DNA of 64,000 nucleotides from Pseudaminobacter soli (ex Li et al. 2025). Its GTDB lineage: Bacteria; Pseudomonadota; Alphaproteobacteria; Rhizobiales; Rhizobiaceae. The translations under genes were made by a program, and so were the position numbers. The notes beneath the pieces were generated by a model. The model made no database searches. It saw only the letters and a list, made by a program, of their open reading frames with translations, and was not told the DNA's origin. Shown piece by piece: positions 53,041-61,779 of this stretch; positions within the stretch are counted from its first letter, which is position 1; every line of letters starts with the position of its first letter. The stretch is taken from NCBI RefSeq assembly GCF_029892515.1, contig NZ_JARXVF010000009.1:1-64000 (forward strand), given 5' to 3'.

Positions 53041-53218
53041 GTGAGCCGGCTGGCTATCGAAGAGCTTCTGCTGGTCGAAGGTGCCGCCGGGCTTGCTGGC
53101 GGGCCTGCTGAAGCAACAGGACCGCTACCGCGGTCAGGTCAATGCGGTCGTCCTTTGCGGCGGGAGTTTCTATTATAAAGAATTGACAGCAGCGATCGAG
53201 GCCGCGCGGCCGGCCTGA
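53041..53218 (+). pseudogene. Frameshifted C-terminus of a PLP enzyme (threonine-dehydratase-like)
   Basis: The frame SRLAIEELLLVEGAAG continues, after a one-base shift near 53090, as LLAGLLKQQDRYRGQVNAV and VLCGGSFYYKELTAAIEAA to the stop at 53216-53218. The VEGAAG...VVLCGG pattern resembles the C-terminal end of fold-type II PLP enzymes such as threonine dehydratases. The N-terminal part is absent. It lies 12 bases before the next PLP gene, so it was probably the first gene of that operon. Confidence 0.55.
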
Positions 53219-53230
53219 AAGGACATTTTA

Positions 53231-54490
53231 ATGACCACTGCACGATGGGACATTGAGGCCGTGCGCGCGGCTTTTCCGGCGCTGGCGATCGCAGACAACG
53301 GCAAGTCACGTGTCTATCTCGATGCGCCGGGGGGCTCGCAGGTGCCGGCCCGGGTGGTCGAGCGCATGAGCGAGGTGATGCTGCGCAGTTGCGCCAATGA
53401 GGGCGGCGCCTTCCGAACTTCGCATGACAGCGACCGCATCATGATGGGCGCGCACGCGGCAGCCGCCGCCTTCCTTGGCGCGCAGCCGGACGAGGTTGTG
53501 TTCGGCCAGAACAGTACTTCGCTGATCTTCCATTTCTCACGCATGGTGGCGCGTGACTGGCGGCCGGGCGACGAGATCGTGCTCACCCGCATGGATCACG
53601 ACGGCAATGTCGGTCCCTGGATCATCGCCGCCGAGGAGCGCGGCGTCACCATCCGTTGGCTCGATTTCGATCCCGAGACGTTCGAGTATCGCTACGACAT
53701 GCTGGACGAACTGGTCGGCCCTCGCACGCGGCTGATCGCCTGCAACCATGCCAGCAACATCTTCGGGACGGTCAACGATGTCGCCCGCATCGTCGCTGCC
53801 GGCAAGGCAGTGGGCGCTGTCACCATGGTAGACGCCGTCCAGTCGGCGCCGCATTTGCCGATCGATGTCGCCGCGATGGGCTGCGACCTGCTTGCCGGCT
53901 CGGCATACAAATTTTTCGGTCCGCACGCCGGGGTGATGTTCGTGGCCGCAACGCTGCGTGACCGCCTGGCGCCGCTAAAAGTCCGGCCCGCCTCGTTCGA
54001 CATGCCGTGGCGCCATACGCCGGGCACGCCCTCCTTCGAGGCGCAAGCCGGCACCCAGGCGGCGATCGAGCACATCGCCTGGCTTGGCGAGCATTGCGGC
54101 GGCACCGGCGCCGAAGCGACGCTGCGCCAACGCATCGTTGCTGGATTGGAGGCGGCCACCGCCTACGAAGCCAGCCTGATGGATCGTTTCCTCGCCGGCA
54201 TCATGTCCATTCCGGGCCTCGCGCTCTACGGCATTGTTGGACGCAACCGGCTGGATGCGCGCGTGCCCACGTTCAGCTTCCGGCTGGCCAAGCGGTCGCC
54301 GCAGGAGATCGCGGCCGCTTTGGCGGAGGAAAACATCTTCGGCTGGGCAGGCGACTTCTACGCTCATGAGGCTTCAGGCAGGCTTGGCCTGCGCGAAAAG
54401 GGCGGCGTCGCCCGGCTCGGTCTTTCGCACTACACCACAGCCGACGAGGTCGACCAGGTTGTCGAGGCCGTCGCGCGGTTGGCTAACTGA
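53231..54490 (+). CDS. Cysteine desulfurase-like PLP enzyme (SufS/isopenicillin-epimerase-like)
   Basis: A 419-residue fold-type I PLP enzyme. Expected motifs are VYLDAPGGSQVPARVVERM, the phosphate-binding FGQNSTSLIFHFSRMV, CNHASNIFGTVNDVARIVAA, the aspartate in TMVDAVQSAPHLPIDV, and the Schiff-base lysine in GSAYKFFGPHAG. It belongs to the cysteine-desulfurase-like subgroup of unknown substrate. ATG 53231 follows AAAGGAC. It pairs with the aminotransferase 11 bases downstream. Confidence 0.88.
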   Translation: MTTARWDIEAVRAAFPALAIADNGKSRVYLDAPGGSQVPARVVERMSEVMLRSCANEGGAFRTSHDSDRIMMGAHAAAAAFLGAQPDEVVFGQNSTSLIFHFSRMVARDWRPGDEIVLTRMDHDGNVGPWIIAAEERGVTIRWLDFDPETFEYRYDMLDELVGPRTRLIACNHASNIFGTVNDVARIVAAGKAVGAVTMVDAVQSAPHLPIDVAAMGCDLLAGSAYKFFGPHAGVMFVAATLRDRLAPLKVRPASFDMPWRHTPGTPSFEAQAGTQAAIEHIAWLGEHCGGTGAEATLRQRIVAGLEAATAYEASLMDRFLAGIMSIPGLALYGIVGRNRLDARVPTFSFRLAKRSPQEIAAALAEENIFGWAGDFYAHEASGRLGLREKGGVARLGLSHYTTADEVDQVVEAVARLAN

Positions 54491-54501
54491 CGGGGGAAAG
54501 C

Positions 54502-55620
54502 ATGAAATACGCGCGCATGGTAATCGAGAAGGAGTCGCCGGAGGAATACGGCTACGACCGCATTCGCTTCAACCTGTCGGAAAGCTCGGTGCGGGACCGC
54601 AAGCTCTCGGATTTCGGCCTGTCTATCCCGGATCTGCTGCTGCCCTATGGCGAGCATCGTGGCGACCCCCAGCTTCGTGCGCTGGTTGCCGCACAAGGCA
54701 AGGGCCTTATTGCGGAAGACGTGCTGGTCACGTCTGGCGCCGCCGGCGCGCTCTTCATCGTCGCGACCACGCTTCTGTCGCGTGATGAGCATTTGATTGT
54801 GGTGCGGCCGAACTATGCCACCAACATCGAGACCCCGCGCGCGATCGGCTGCGACATAACTTTCATCGATCTCGATTTCGACAAAGACTTCAGTCTCGAC
54901 ATCGAGAAAATCGCCCAGGCGGTGCGGCCTCAAACCCGCTACGTCAGCATCACCTGCCCGCACAATCCCACCGGAACCATGATCAGTCGTACGCAACTAG
55001 ACGCACTTGTCGCGTTGGTCGAGAAATCGGGATGCCGGTTGCTGGTGGACGAGACATACCGCGACCTCACCCATGGCGAGATGCTGCCGCTTGCCGCCTC
55101 GCTCAGCCCGAGCGTGATCAGCGTGGCTTCGCTATCCAAAGCCTACGGCGCACCAGGTATCCGGGTCGGCTGGATCGTCACGCGCGATGCCGCGCTGATG
55201 GAGCACTTCCTGGCGGCCAAGGAACAGATCGGCATCTGCGGCAGCGTCGTCGACGAATGGATCGGCGCCCGCATCCTGGAACGGCGTGACGCCTTCCTCG
55301 CCGCGCAGGCGCCGGATCTTGCCAAGCGCCTCGCCATCGTGCGCGACTGGGTGGAAAACGATCCGCTTATCGAATGGATCGAGCCGCAAGGGGGCGTGGT
55401 CTGCTTTCCGCGCTTCCGCCACGGCCCGCGCTTCGATTTCGAAGATTTCTACGCCGACCTCCTGGAAGGCTACGGCACCTATGTCGGACCCGGCCACTGG
55501 TTCGAGATGCCGCGCAATCACATGCGCATCGGCTTCCTCTACCCTCACGAGGATGAATTGCGCGGCGGACTGGCCGCGATCTCGGCTGCCATCCGCAAGC
55601 ACTCCGCTCGCCAGGGCTAA
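54502..55620 (+). CDS. Pyridoxal-phosphate-dependent aminotransferase, class I/II
   Basis: A 372-residue aminotransferase: EHRGDPQLRALVAAQG, VTSGAAGALFIVATTLLSRD, ITCPHNPTGTMISRTQLDAL, LLVDETYRDL, and the lysine in SVASLSKAYGAPGIRVGW. The last block includes MRIGFLYPHEDELRGGL. It resembles valine-pyruvate or aspartate-type enzymes; the amino donor is unknown. GGGGGAAAG precedes ATG 54502. Together with the desulfurase-like enzyme and the binding protein, it suggests utilisation of an amino compound. Confidence 0.88.
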   Translation: MKYARMVIEKESPEEYGYDRIRFNLSESSVRDRKLSDFGLSIPDLLLPYGEHRGDPQLRALVAAQGKGLIAEDVLVTSGAAGALFIVATTLLSRDEHLIVVRPNYATNIETPRAIGCDITFIDLDFDKDFSLDIEKIAQAVRPQTRYVSITCPHNPTGTMISRTQLDALVALVEKSGCRLLVDETYRDLTHGEMLPLAASLSPSVISVASLSKAYGAPGIRVGWIVTRDAALMEHFLAAKEQIGICGSVVDEWIGARILERRDAFLAAQAPDLAKRLAIVRDWVENDPLIEWIEPQGGVVCFPRFRHGPRFDFEDFYADLLEGYGTYVGPGHWFEMPRNHMRIGFLYPHEDELRGGLAAISAAIRKHSARQG

Positions 55621-55746
55621 TCAGATACCCACATATACGGGGGGCACTTCAGGGCCTAAGCCTGCTAATTGTGCGTCAAACCGCGAAAGGGCGCTGCCGC
55701 CACCTAATATCGAGCGAAACGCTCTAACATCATAAAGGGGACTTTC

Positions 55747-57309
55747 ATGAGTGCGTCTGGCAACACATTCAACATCTCGCGTCGCGGGCTGCTTCAAGCA
55801 GGCGCCGGTTTGAGCCTTTCAGCGGCTACGGGCTCGTTCGCATCACCAGCCCAGGCTCAAACGCCCGTCAAGGGAGGACAATTGCGGATGGGACTGGACG
55901 GCGGTGCCTCCGCTGATACGCTCGATCCCGCCTTGGCAACTGCCACCGTTGCTTTTGTGGTCGCGCATTGCTGGGGCGACACCCTGGTCGAATCCGATCC
56001 CAAGACGGGCGCGGCGATACCCTCGTTGGCCGAAAGCTGGTCGCCGTCGGCCGACGTCAAGGAGTGGACATTCAAGATACGCAAGGACGTTCGTTTCCAC
56101 GACGGCACGCCGATGACCGTCACCGATGCGATCGAGACACTACGCCGCCACGCCGGCGAAACATCGCGATCCGGCGCGCTCGGCCTGTTGTCGGGGATAG
56201 AGCGCATCGAAGAGCGTGCGGGCGACATGGTGGTGACGCTAAAGGAGGCCAATGCCGACCTGCCGCTTATTTTTACCGACTACCATCTCCAGATCCAGCC
56301 GCGCGGCGGTGTGGACAAACCGACAGCCGCAGTCGGCACCGGTCCCTATAAACTGGTTGCATTTGAACCGGGCGTTCGTGCCGAATTTGAAAAAAACAAG
56401 GACGATTGGCGTCAGGACCGGGGCCATGTCGATAGCGTCCTCATCACCGTGATGAATGACCTGACGGCCAGGACCAGCGCCTTGCGGTCCGGCCAGGTGG
56501 ATTTCATCAATACCATCGTGCCGAAGGTCGTACCGTTATTGAAGCAGATTTCGGGCGTCGAGATCCTGCGCACCTCCGGTAAGGGTTTCTATTCCTTCCT
56601 GATGCACTGCGACGCCGCGCCGTTCGACAACAACGATTTGCGCCTGGCGCTCAAATATGCGGTAGACCGCGAGGCCATCCTCAAGCAGGTGCTGGGCGGG
56701 TTCGGCACGATTGGCAACGATTATCCCGTCAACGCCAATTACGCGCTTGCGCCTACCGATATAGAGCAGCGCACCTACGATCCCGATAAGGCCGCCTTCC
56801 ACTTCAAGAAATCGCGCCATCAGGACCCGATCTTGCTGCGTACCTCTGAGGCTGCCTTCCCTGGCGCGGTCGACGCGGCTCAGCTATTTCAAGCAAGCGC
56901 GGAGAAAGCCGGTATTAAGATCGATGTGCGGCCCGAGCCGAGCGACGGCTACTGGTCGGAAGTCTGGAACGTCAAGCCGTTCTGCGCCTCCTACTGGGGC
57001 GGGCGCCCGACGCAGGATGCGCGCTATTCTACGTCCTACGTCTCCAACGCGGATTGGAACGACACTCGCTTCAAGCGGCCCGACTTCGACAAGATGGCGG
57101 TCAAGGCGCGTGGCGAACTCGATGAGGTCAAGCGGCGTACGCTCTACCGCGACATGGCGCTGATGGTGCGCGACGAGGGCGGACTGATCCTCCCGGTGTT
57201 CAACGACTACATCAACGCCTGCTCGAGCCGCCTGAAGGGCTTCGTCCCGGATATCGGCAACGACCTTTCCAACGGCCGCATCACTAGTCGGGTCTGGCTC
57301 GAGGCCTGA
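55747..57309 (+). CDS. ABC transporter substrate-binding protein (SBP_bac_5), Tat-exported
   Basis: A 520-residue binding protein of the peptide family. A twin-arginine signal (ISRRGLLQAGAGLSLSAATG, ending SPAQAQ) precedes the mature part (GGQLRMGLDGGASADTLDPA; SWSPSADVKEWTFKIRKDVR). AAAGGGGAC precedes ATG 55747. No permease or ATPase gene follows, so it must use subunits encoded elsewhere or a transporter just outside the region. Sequence is distinct from the Sec-type binding protein at 2882. Confidence 0.92.
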   Translation: MSASGNTFNISRRGLLQAGAGLSLSAATGSFASPAQAQTPVKGGQLRMGLDGGASADTLDPALATATVAFVVAHCWGDTLVESDPKTGAAIPSLAESWSPSADVKEWTFKIRKDVRFHDGTPMTVTDAIETLRRHAGETSRSGALGLLSGIERIEERAGDMVVTLKEANADLPLIFTDYHLQIQPRGGVDKPTAAVGTGPYKLVAFEPGVRAEFEKNKDDWRQDRGHVDSVLITVMNDLTARTSALRSGQVDFINTIVPKVVPLLKQISGVEILRTSGKGFYSFLMHCDAAPFDNNDLRLALKYAVDREAILKQVLGGFGTIGNDYPVNANYALAPTDIEQRTYDPDKAAFHFKKSRHQDPILLRTSEAAFPGAVDAAQLFQASAEKAGIKIDVRPEPSDGYWSEVWNVKPFCASYWGGRPTQDARYSTSYVSNADWNDTRFKRPDFDKMAVKARGELDEVKRRTLYRDMALMVRDEGGLILPVFNDYINACSSRLKGFVPDIGNDLSNGRITSRVWLEA

Positions 57310-57338
57310 GTCCGCGTGGACTAGCAAGTATCCATTGA

Positions 57339-57369
57339 CCGGCGGCGACACGAGCGTGCTCGCCGCCGG
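57339..57369 (+). terminator. GC-rich hairpin after the binding-protein gene
   Basis: CCGGCGGCGA (57339-57348) pairs exactly with 57360-57369, and the loop itself contains the mini-stem CACG/CGTG. It follows the stop by 29 bases. There is no T-run, so it may be a Rho-independent-like or mRNA-protecting structure. Confidence 0.55.
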
Positions 57370-57427
57370 CCGAGGGTGTTGTAGTTGATCTCATGCCAAA
57401 CATGAATTTTCGCGGCGTGGAATAGGA

Positions 57428-57840
57428 GTGGACCGAGCTCAACTGGCCGCGCGGCTGAAAAGCACGCTGGCGTGCAATGTCGGCCCCTACGTGACCTGCT
57501 CGATCGTCTTTGCCGCCAATCGCCAACTAGCCAAGATGGCTTGCAAGGCGGGCAAGAGCTCGGGCGAAAGGTGCGGCGACGGCTGCATGGTGTGGCGGCC
57601 GGAAGACCTGCCCGCCCCTCTCCTCGCCCTGAAGCTTTCGGACATTCCCGGCGTCGGTGGCAACATGGAACGTCGGCTGATCCGCTCGGGCATCTGTACA
57701 GCCGAGGATCTATACCGGCTGCTGCCGAAGCATATGCGCAAGCTCTGGAACAATGTTACGGGCGAACGGCTCTTGGATGCCCTGCATGGCTATGACGTGC
57801 AGGCGCCGTAGGCCGAGCGTGGTATCGTCGGGCATGGCCG
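57428..57840 (+). pseudogene. Internal fragment of a Y-family DNA polymerase
   Basis: GTG 57428 opens a 127-codon frame (LKSTLACNVGPYVTCSIVF, AANRQLAKMACKAGKSSGER, YGDG-like CGDGCMVWRPEDLPAPLL, LKLSDIPGVGGNMERRLIRS, MRKLWNNVTGERLLDALHGY) that matches the palm, fingers-thumb and helix-hairpin-helix part of DinB/UmuC-type polymerases. TAG at 57809-57811 interrupts what continues in frame as AERGIVGHGRV, as homologues do. The N-terminal catalytic part and C-terminal little-finger domain are missing. Confidence 0.75.
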
Positions 57841-57888
57841 CGTGGCGCGGCGGCGGCAAGAGGGGATCTTGGCTCTCGAATATGCTGC

Positions 57889-58230
57889 TCAGCCCCAATA
57901 GTTACGGCGGCCTGGGCTGTTGATCCTCATACCTACAGCGACACCGATCGTGAAGCAGAGCAATGCCGCCGCTCCAAATACTAAGGTAACAGCACCTGAA
58001 GTCCCGCGAGCGACTTCAGACATTGATTGTGTCTGCGTGCCAAGCCGCTTTGCGGCACGCGAAGCTCGGGCGGACGCAGTCTCGATCGCTTCGCGGGCCA
58101 GCCTGGCCCCCCTTTCCTCAATGGAATTGTTGATCTTACCTATCTCGCCGCGGAGGTCCGCGATCTGCATCTCGAGCGCCTTCTGAACGTTGCCTATATT
58201 CAGACCCGCTGCCTTGGGAGTATTAGCCAT
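57889..58230 (-). CDS. DUF883/YqjD-like membrane-anchored helical protein
   Basis: A 113-residue protein: an N-terminal helical, charged domain (KALEMQIADLRGEIGKINNS, EERGARLAREAIETASARAS) and one C-terminal span (GAVTLVFGAAALLCFTIGVA) ending GMRINSPGRRNYWG. The layout is like the ElaB/YqjD family of membrane-anchored ribosome-associated proteins, but the match is by layout only. AAGGAC precedes ATG 58230. Confidence 0.6.
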   Translation of the reverse strand: MANTPKAAGLNIGNVQKALEMQIADLRGEIGKINNSIEERGARLAREAIETASARASRAAKRLGTQTQSMSEVARGTSGAVTLVFGAAALLCFTIGVAVGMRINSPGRRNYWG

Positions 58231-58339
58231 TGCCTTGTCCTTCACCCATATCCGTCAAAACGGTGCTGAAGACTAGACGTTCCGACGCGTGGCAACGAGA
58301 TCGTCTGTTGCGCGCGTCCAATGATAGAACACCCAAAGC

Positions 58340-58520
58340 AACAGCACCGATACGCCGATGACGATGGTCGGCGAGTGCAGGGGAGTGCCCTACGGCCCAT
58401 ATCCGCTCGACACGCCTCACGTTCACAATCTAGCCTGCCTCGTGCAGCATCGCCGGGATGCGGCGATAGCCATAATGGTCATACGGAAGAGCGAGCGCCT
58501 GACCGGTGCATTGCCAACTA
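58340..58520 (-). pseudogene. IS3-family transposase (OrfB) remnant
   Basis: The minus strand reads ALALPYDHYGYRRIPAMLHE, AG, stop, IVNVRRVERIW, matching the OrfB pattern (YGYRRI.ALLREAGW.VNVKRVERIW) with the Trp codon changed to TAG. Only this short central stretch is recognisable. It is an eroded insertion-sequence piece. Confidence 0.65.
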
Positions 58521-58585
58521 ACCGATCGCGGGCAACAATCGCCGGCTCACCGTTTGCACCCGCATCCCTGCGCTGGCGCGGGCGA

Positions 58586-59851
58586 CTAAGTGAAGAACGC
58601 TTCGCCGATGTAGGAGCCCTCGGCGGGCGCGGGCGGAATATAGAAGATCGCTGAACCTATGTGGGAGATGTACGAGTTGAGCGCGTCGGAGGCGCCGAGC
58701 CTGGCTTGCAGCGCCTCGAAATGCGCAGGATCGTTCTGGTACGAGATGAACAAGAGACCGGCGTCGAGCAGGCCGACCTCGCTAAGCCCGTCCGTGTAGT
58801 TGTATGATCGGCGCAGGATCCTAATCCCGTCATTGCTCTCGTGCGCGGCCAGGCGGATATGCGCCGTCGGCGGGATGACGAGGGTCCCATCAGCATCCAT
58901 TTTCTGAAAATCCGGCTGCTCGGACTCCTTGGTGCCGGTTAGGGGCGCGCCGGAAACCTTGTGACGGCCAAAGACGTTGTTCTGGTCGCTCACCCGGTGT
59001 GTGTCCCAGTTCTCGATGTTCATCTTGATCTTGCGTACAACTTGATAAGAGCCGTGGCGCTGCCAGTCGGGACCGTCGGAGATCCACACGAACCTGTCGA
59101 ATTCGGCGTCTTCACGAATGTTACGGGTGCCGTCTCTGAAGCCGAGCAGGTTGCGGGGGGTGCTCTGTCCCTTGCCGGCAGAAGCGCGGCCGAAACCGAT
59201 GACGGTCCAGCGCACGGCCGCAGTTCCGGTTGCCTTGGCGATGCGGGCGAGGTCGCGCACGGCGTGATAAGTAACCTGCGGATCATCGGCGCAGGCTTGG
59301 AGCGACAGGTCGCCGCCTGTATAATATGGGTCGAACGCATCGCTGGGCAGCGGCATGAGCGCTCGCATCAGAGGCGGCCTCTTGTCGGCGAGACCATAGG
59401 CATCGCTGAACACTCTAGGGCCGATCCCCACCGTTACGGTCAGCGAGGCCGGGCCGAGCCTCAGCGCCTCTCCGGTGTCGAAACCAACGGCGCTGTCGCG
59501 CGGAGGCTCAACCTCGCCGATTGTCTCGCCCTTCATCAATTGCGCTATCGCTCCGGACCAGCGCGCCAGCAGTACTTGCAGGTCCGCGCGCCTCCCGGAG
59601 GTCAGGTCAAACGCCATATAGAAGACATGGCGTTGCGGCGGGGTGCGGATGCCTGCCTGCCCGCCGGTGCCGTAGAAGTCGTATTGCCGGCTTAGATCGA
59701 CCGTGTCCTGCGGGTCGGCTGTGATCGCGAGGGCTGCCGGCGCGACCGCGGAAGCGGCGGCGCCGAGAGTGCCAGCGGTCGCTCCAAGGAGCAGGCCGCG
59801 GCGTGACAACCGATTGTTCGGACCAAGATACCACATGTCCCTGTTAGTCAT
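58586..59851 (-). CDS. efeB: Dyp-type heme peroxidase, EfeB (deferrochelatase)
   Basis: A 421-residue peroxidase with a Tat signal (RLSRRGLLLGATAGTLGAAA), the Dyp domain opening HVFYMAFDLTSGRRADLQVL, the GxxDG motif in NLLGFRDGTRNIREDAEFDR, and the proximal His region HIRLAAHESNDGIRILRRSY. EfeB supplies periplasmic peroxidase or deferrochelatase activity in EfeUOB iron uptake. It follows efeO directly on the minus strand. The chain is 421 residues, the usual size. Confidence 0.93.
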   Translation of the reverse strand: MTNRDMWYLGPNNRLSRRGLLLGATAGTLGAAASAVAPAALAITADPQDTVDLSRQYDFYGTGGQAGIRTPPQRHVFYMAFDLTSGRRADLQVLLARWSGAIAQLMKGETIGEVEPPRDSAVGFDTGEALRLGPASLTVTVGIGPRVFSDAYGLADKRPPLMRALMPLPSDAFDPYYTGGDLSLQACADDPQVTYHAVRDLARIAKATGTAAVRWTVIGFGRASAGKGQSTPRNLLGFRDGTRNIREDAEFDRFVWISDGPDWQRHGSYQVVRKIKMNIENWDTHRVSDQNNVFGRHKVSGAPLTGTKESEQPDFQKMDADGTLVIPPTAHIRLAAHESNDGIRILRRSYNYTDGLSEVGLLDAGLLFISYQNDPAHFEALQARLGASDALNSYISHIGSAIFYIPPAPAEGSYIGEAFFT

Positions 59852-59852
59852 G

Positions 59853-61076
59853 TCAGTACGCCTGCGCCACCTTCTCGGCGATCTTGGACAAGGGTTCCTG
59901 GAGCGCCAGCACGGTCTTGCTCAGCTTTGGGCCGTCGGACGCCTTCAGTTCGACGGTATAGGCCTTGTAGCCGCCGGGCACGCTCGAGTCGCGGTAAGTG
60001 TCGAGCAGCGTCTTTACGTTGAGGAACTGGGCACCCACCTGCCTGGCGAGATCGGGATCGATCTTTTCAAGACCCGGCTCGAGGAAGGCAAAGGCCTGCT
60101 CGGCACCCTCGACATTGCCGGCGAGAGTACCGAGATCGTAGTGGCTGAACGCCTCTTCCTCCCCGGTCACTTTGTTTCGCTGCACCTCCTCCAGCAGACC
60201 GGCGGCGCCGTTGGCGAGATCCTCGGGCTTGTAAGATAGCGTCTTGACCAGCCGGTCGAGCTGGGCGACGTTCTTCTCCAGTTCGGCGGCCAACGCCTTG
60301 GTGCCGTGAGTGATTTTGTTCTCCTGGAAAAGCTCGCGCTCGATCGCATGGAAGCCATGCCACCCCACCTTGTCGTCGAGGTTGGAGGCGCGCATGTCGA
60401 TGAGATAGTCGAGATTGCCCGCATTGTCGGTCGGCTTGAAGCCGGGCAGCACGAAGCCGCCGACGTCGGATTCGATGCGTTCGTAGAAGGGACGTGCCTT
60501 CGCATAGTTGGCCTTGGCCCTTTCGAGGTCGCCCGTATCGATATCGGCTTTCAGCCGTTGCACGGAGATGAGCATGGCGTCGACGACGCCATCGACGTAG
60601 CCGGCATAGTCCTTGGTTCCGGTGGCGAGGATGTCGGCTATTCTTCTGGAGGGAGCGGCGGTGGCCTTGCCGACCACCGTGAAGCTCTGCATCTCCTGCG
60701 CCGCGCCGGGGCAATAGACCTGGTAGGTTCCACCGCCGAGGGCCAGCGTGAAGCCGACCGAGGGCAGGCCGGGCGCGAGGTTCTCCTTTTCGCCCAGGAT
60801 GCGATTGTTGCTCATCAGCTCGACCTCGGTGATCGCGGTGGAAGTTTTGTTGGTCACGGTAAATGTGATGGGGCCAGCCTTTGCGGTCGCGTGGTCGAGC
60901 GCACAGCTATTGCCATTGTCGGCGGTCAGCGTGATCCGTACTTGGGAGGCGCCGTTCTCAACGGGAGCCGCCGACTTGCCCTGCGCGGCGGCGCCCGGTG
61001 AGATGGCAGATGTGATGAAAGCCGCCGACGCGGTCGTTGCGAAAAGCATCCATGTGGCAGGGTTGGTGCGCGGCAT
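59853..61076 (-). CDS. efeO: EfeO iron-uptake periplasmic protein
   Basis: A 407-residue periplasmic protein: a signal peptide (ATWMLFATTASAAFITSAIS), a cupredoxin domain (VRITLTADNGNSCALDHATA; GGTYQVYCPGAAQEMQSFTV) and a C-terminal M75-type domain with the metal motif HAIERELF. EfeO scavenges ferrous or ferric iron and works with EfeB and the EfeU permease. ATG 61076 follows AGAGGAAGC and is preferred over the in-frame GTG at 61106. Here efeU has been lost except for its first codons. Confidence 0.93.
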   Translation of the reverse strand: MPRTNPATWMLFATTASAAFITSAISPGAAAQGKSAAPVENGASQVRITLTADNGNSCALDHATAKAGPITFTVTNKTSTAITEVELMSNNRILGEKENLAPGLPSVGFTLALGGGTYQVYCPGAAQEMQSFTVVGKATAAPSRRIADILATGTKDYAGYVDGVVDAMLISVQRLKADIDTGDLERAKANYAKARPFYERIESDVGGFVLPGFKPTDNAGNLDYLIDMRASNLDDKVGWHGFHAIERELFQENKITHGTKALAAELEKNVAQLDRLVKTLSYKPEDLANGAAGLLEEVQRNKVTGEEEAFSHYDLGTLAGNVEGAEQAFAFLEPGLEKIDPDLARQVGAQFLNVKTLLDTYRDSSVPGGYKAYTVELKASDGPKLSKTVLALQEPLSKIAEKVAQAY

Positions 61077-61107
61077 GTGTTGCTTCCTCTGCTGAGGGAT
61101 CGGCACG

Positions 61108-61162
61108 GCGGCAGCGATGCCTCCAGGCCTTCGAGCAAACCGATCACGAGCGTCGCTAGCAT
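61108..61162 (-). pseudogene. Remnant of the efeU (FTR1-type iron permease) start
   Basis: Reading from ATG 61162 the minus strand gives MLATLVIGLLEGLEASL and then unrelated codons (PPCRSLSRG). Intact EfeU/FTR1 proteins begin like MLATLIIGLREGLEAALIV, so the first about 17 codons of efeU survive, joined to the sequence just upstream of efeO. The Arg of the REGLE motif is Leu here. Confidence 0.75.
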
Positions 61163-61535
61163 GCCGGCACCGCCACGCTGCTTATAGCCAGCCTTCGCTC
61201 TCCGGTGACACCGGACGTCCCATTCTTTCCGATTGCGACGACCCATTTGCGGCTCAAGCCCAGAGCAATCGCACCTGCTGTTCAACGCCTTTATCTAAGC
61301 CAAAGCAAAAGACCGGCAAGAACAACAGTCTATAATCCATCCAAATTATTTCATCTTTTATGCTCAAAACATGCTTCTTTGCTTTGTCTTTATGCTTGAT
61401 TTTACTCATTTCTTTTCATCTGGACCAGCGGCAGCGGGGCTACGCGATCACAAATCTGTCAGCTCTCGTCCGTCTATCGTCGGCGACCACGGGGTGACGA
61501 GGACCTCAATCAGGTCAGCAACGCGCCAAGCCTAA
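61163..61535. other. Promoter region of the efe genes and AT-rich stretch
   Basis: An AT-rich block at 61320-61430 interrupts otherwise GC-rich DNA and probably holds the efe promoter on the minus strand. I could not find a clear iron-regulator (RirA or Irr) box. No gene is visible. Confidence 0.45.
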
Positions 61536-61680
61536 ATGGCCGAAGACCTGGCTATCCGCAGGCATATTTTGCGGGAGATCAGCGGCAAGAGATGGGCACC
61601 ACGGCCGATCGTCAACGCGGTGGTCCGTGACGGCGTTGTTCAACTGATCGGCAGCGCGGCAAGCGAGCATGGGCGCGGGC
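61536..61680 (+). pseudogene. BON-domain N-terminal remnant
   Basis: The plus strand reads EDLAIRRHILREISGKRWAP, then PIVNAVVRDGVVQLIGSAAS. This matches the start of a BON domain (typical in CBS-BON or transport-associated proteins); after about 61680 the frame loses family character. It is a broken gene. Confidence 0.6.
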
Positions 61681-61779
61681 CTCGGATCAAACCGGGAAGC
61701 CCGTTGCATTGGACCGGCGAGGCCGGCCAGGGTCAATGCTTGAGTGGAAGCAACGATCCTGGTCAGCTTTTCTCGTTCT

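Noticed and set aside
61300-61430. Iron-responsive operator (RirA or Irr box) before efe genes
   Set aside because: The AT-rich block suggests a promoter, but no sequence matched either box well enough.
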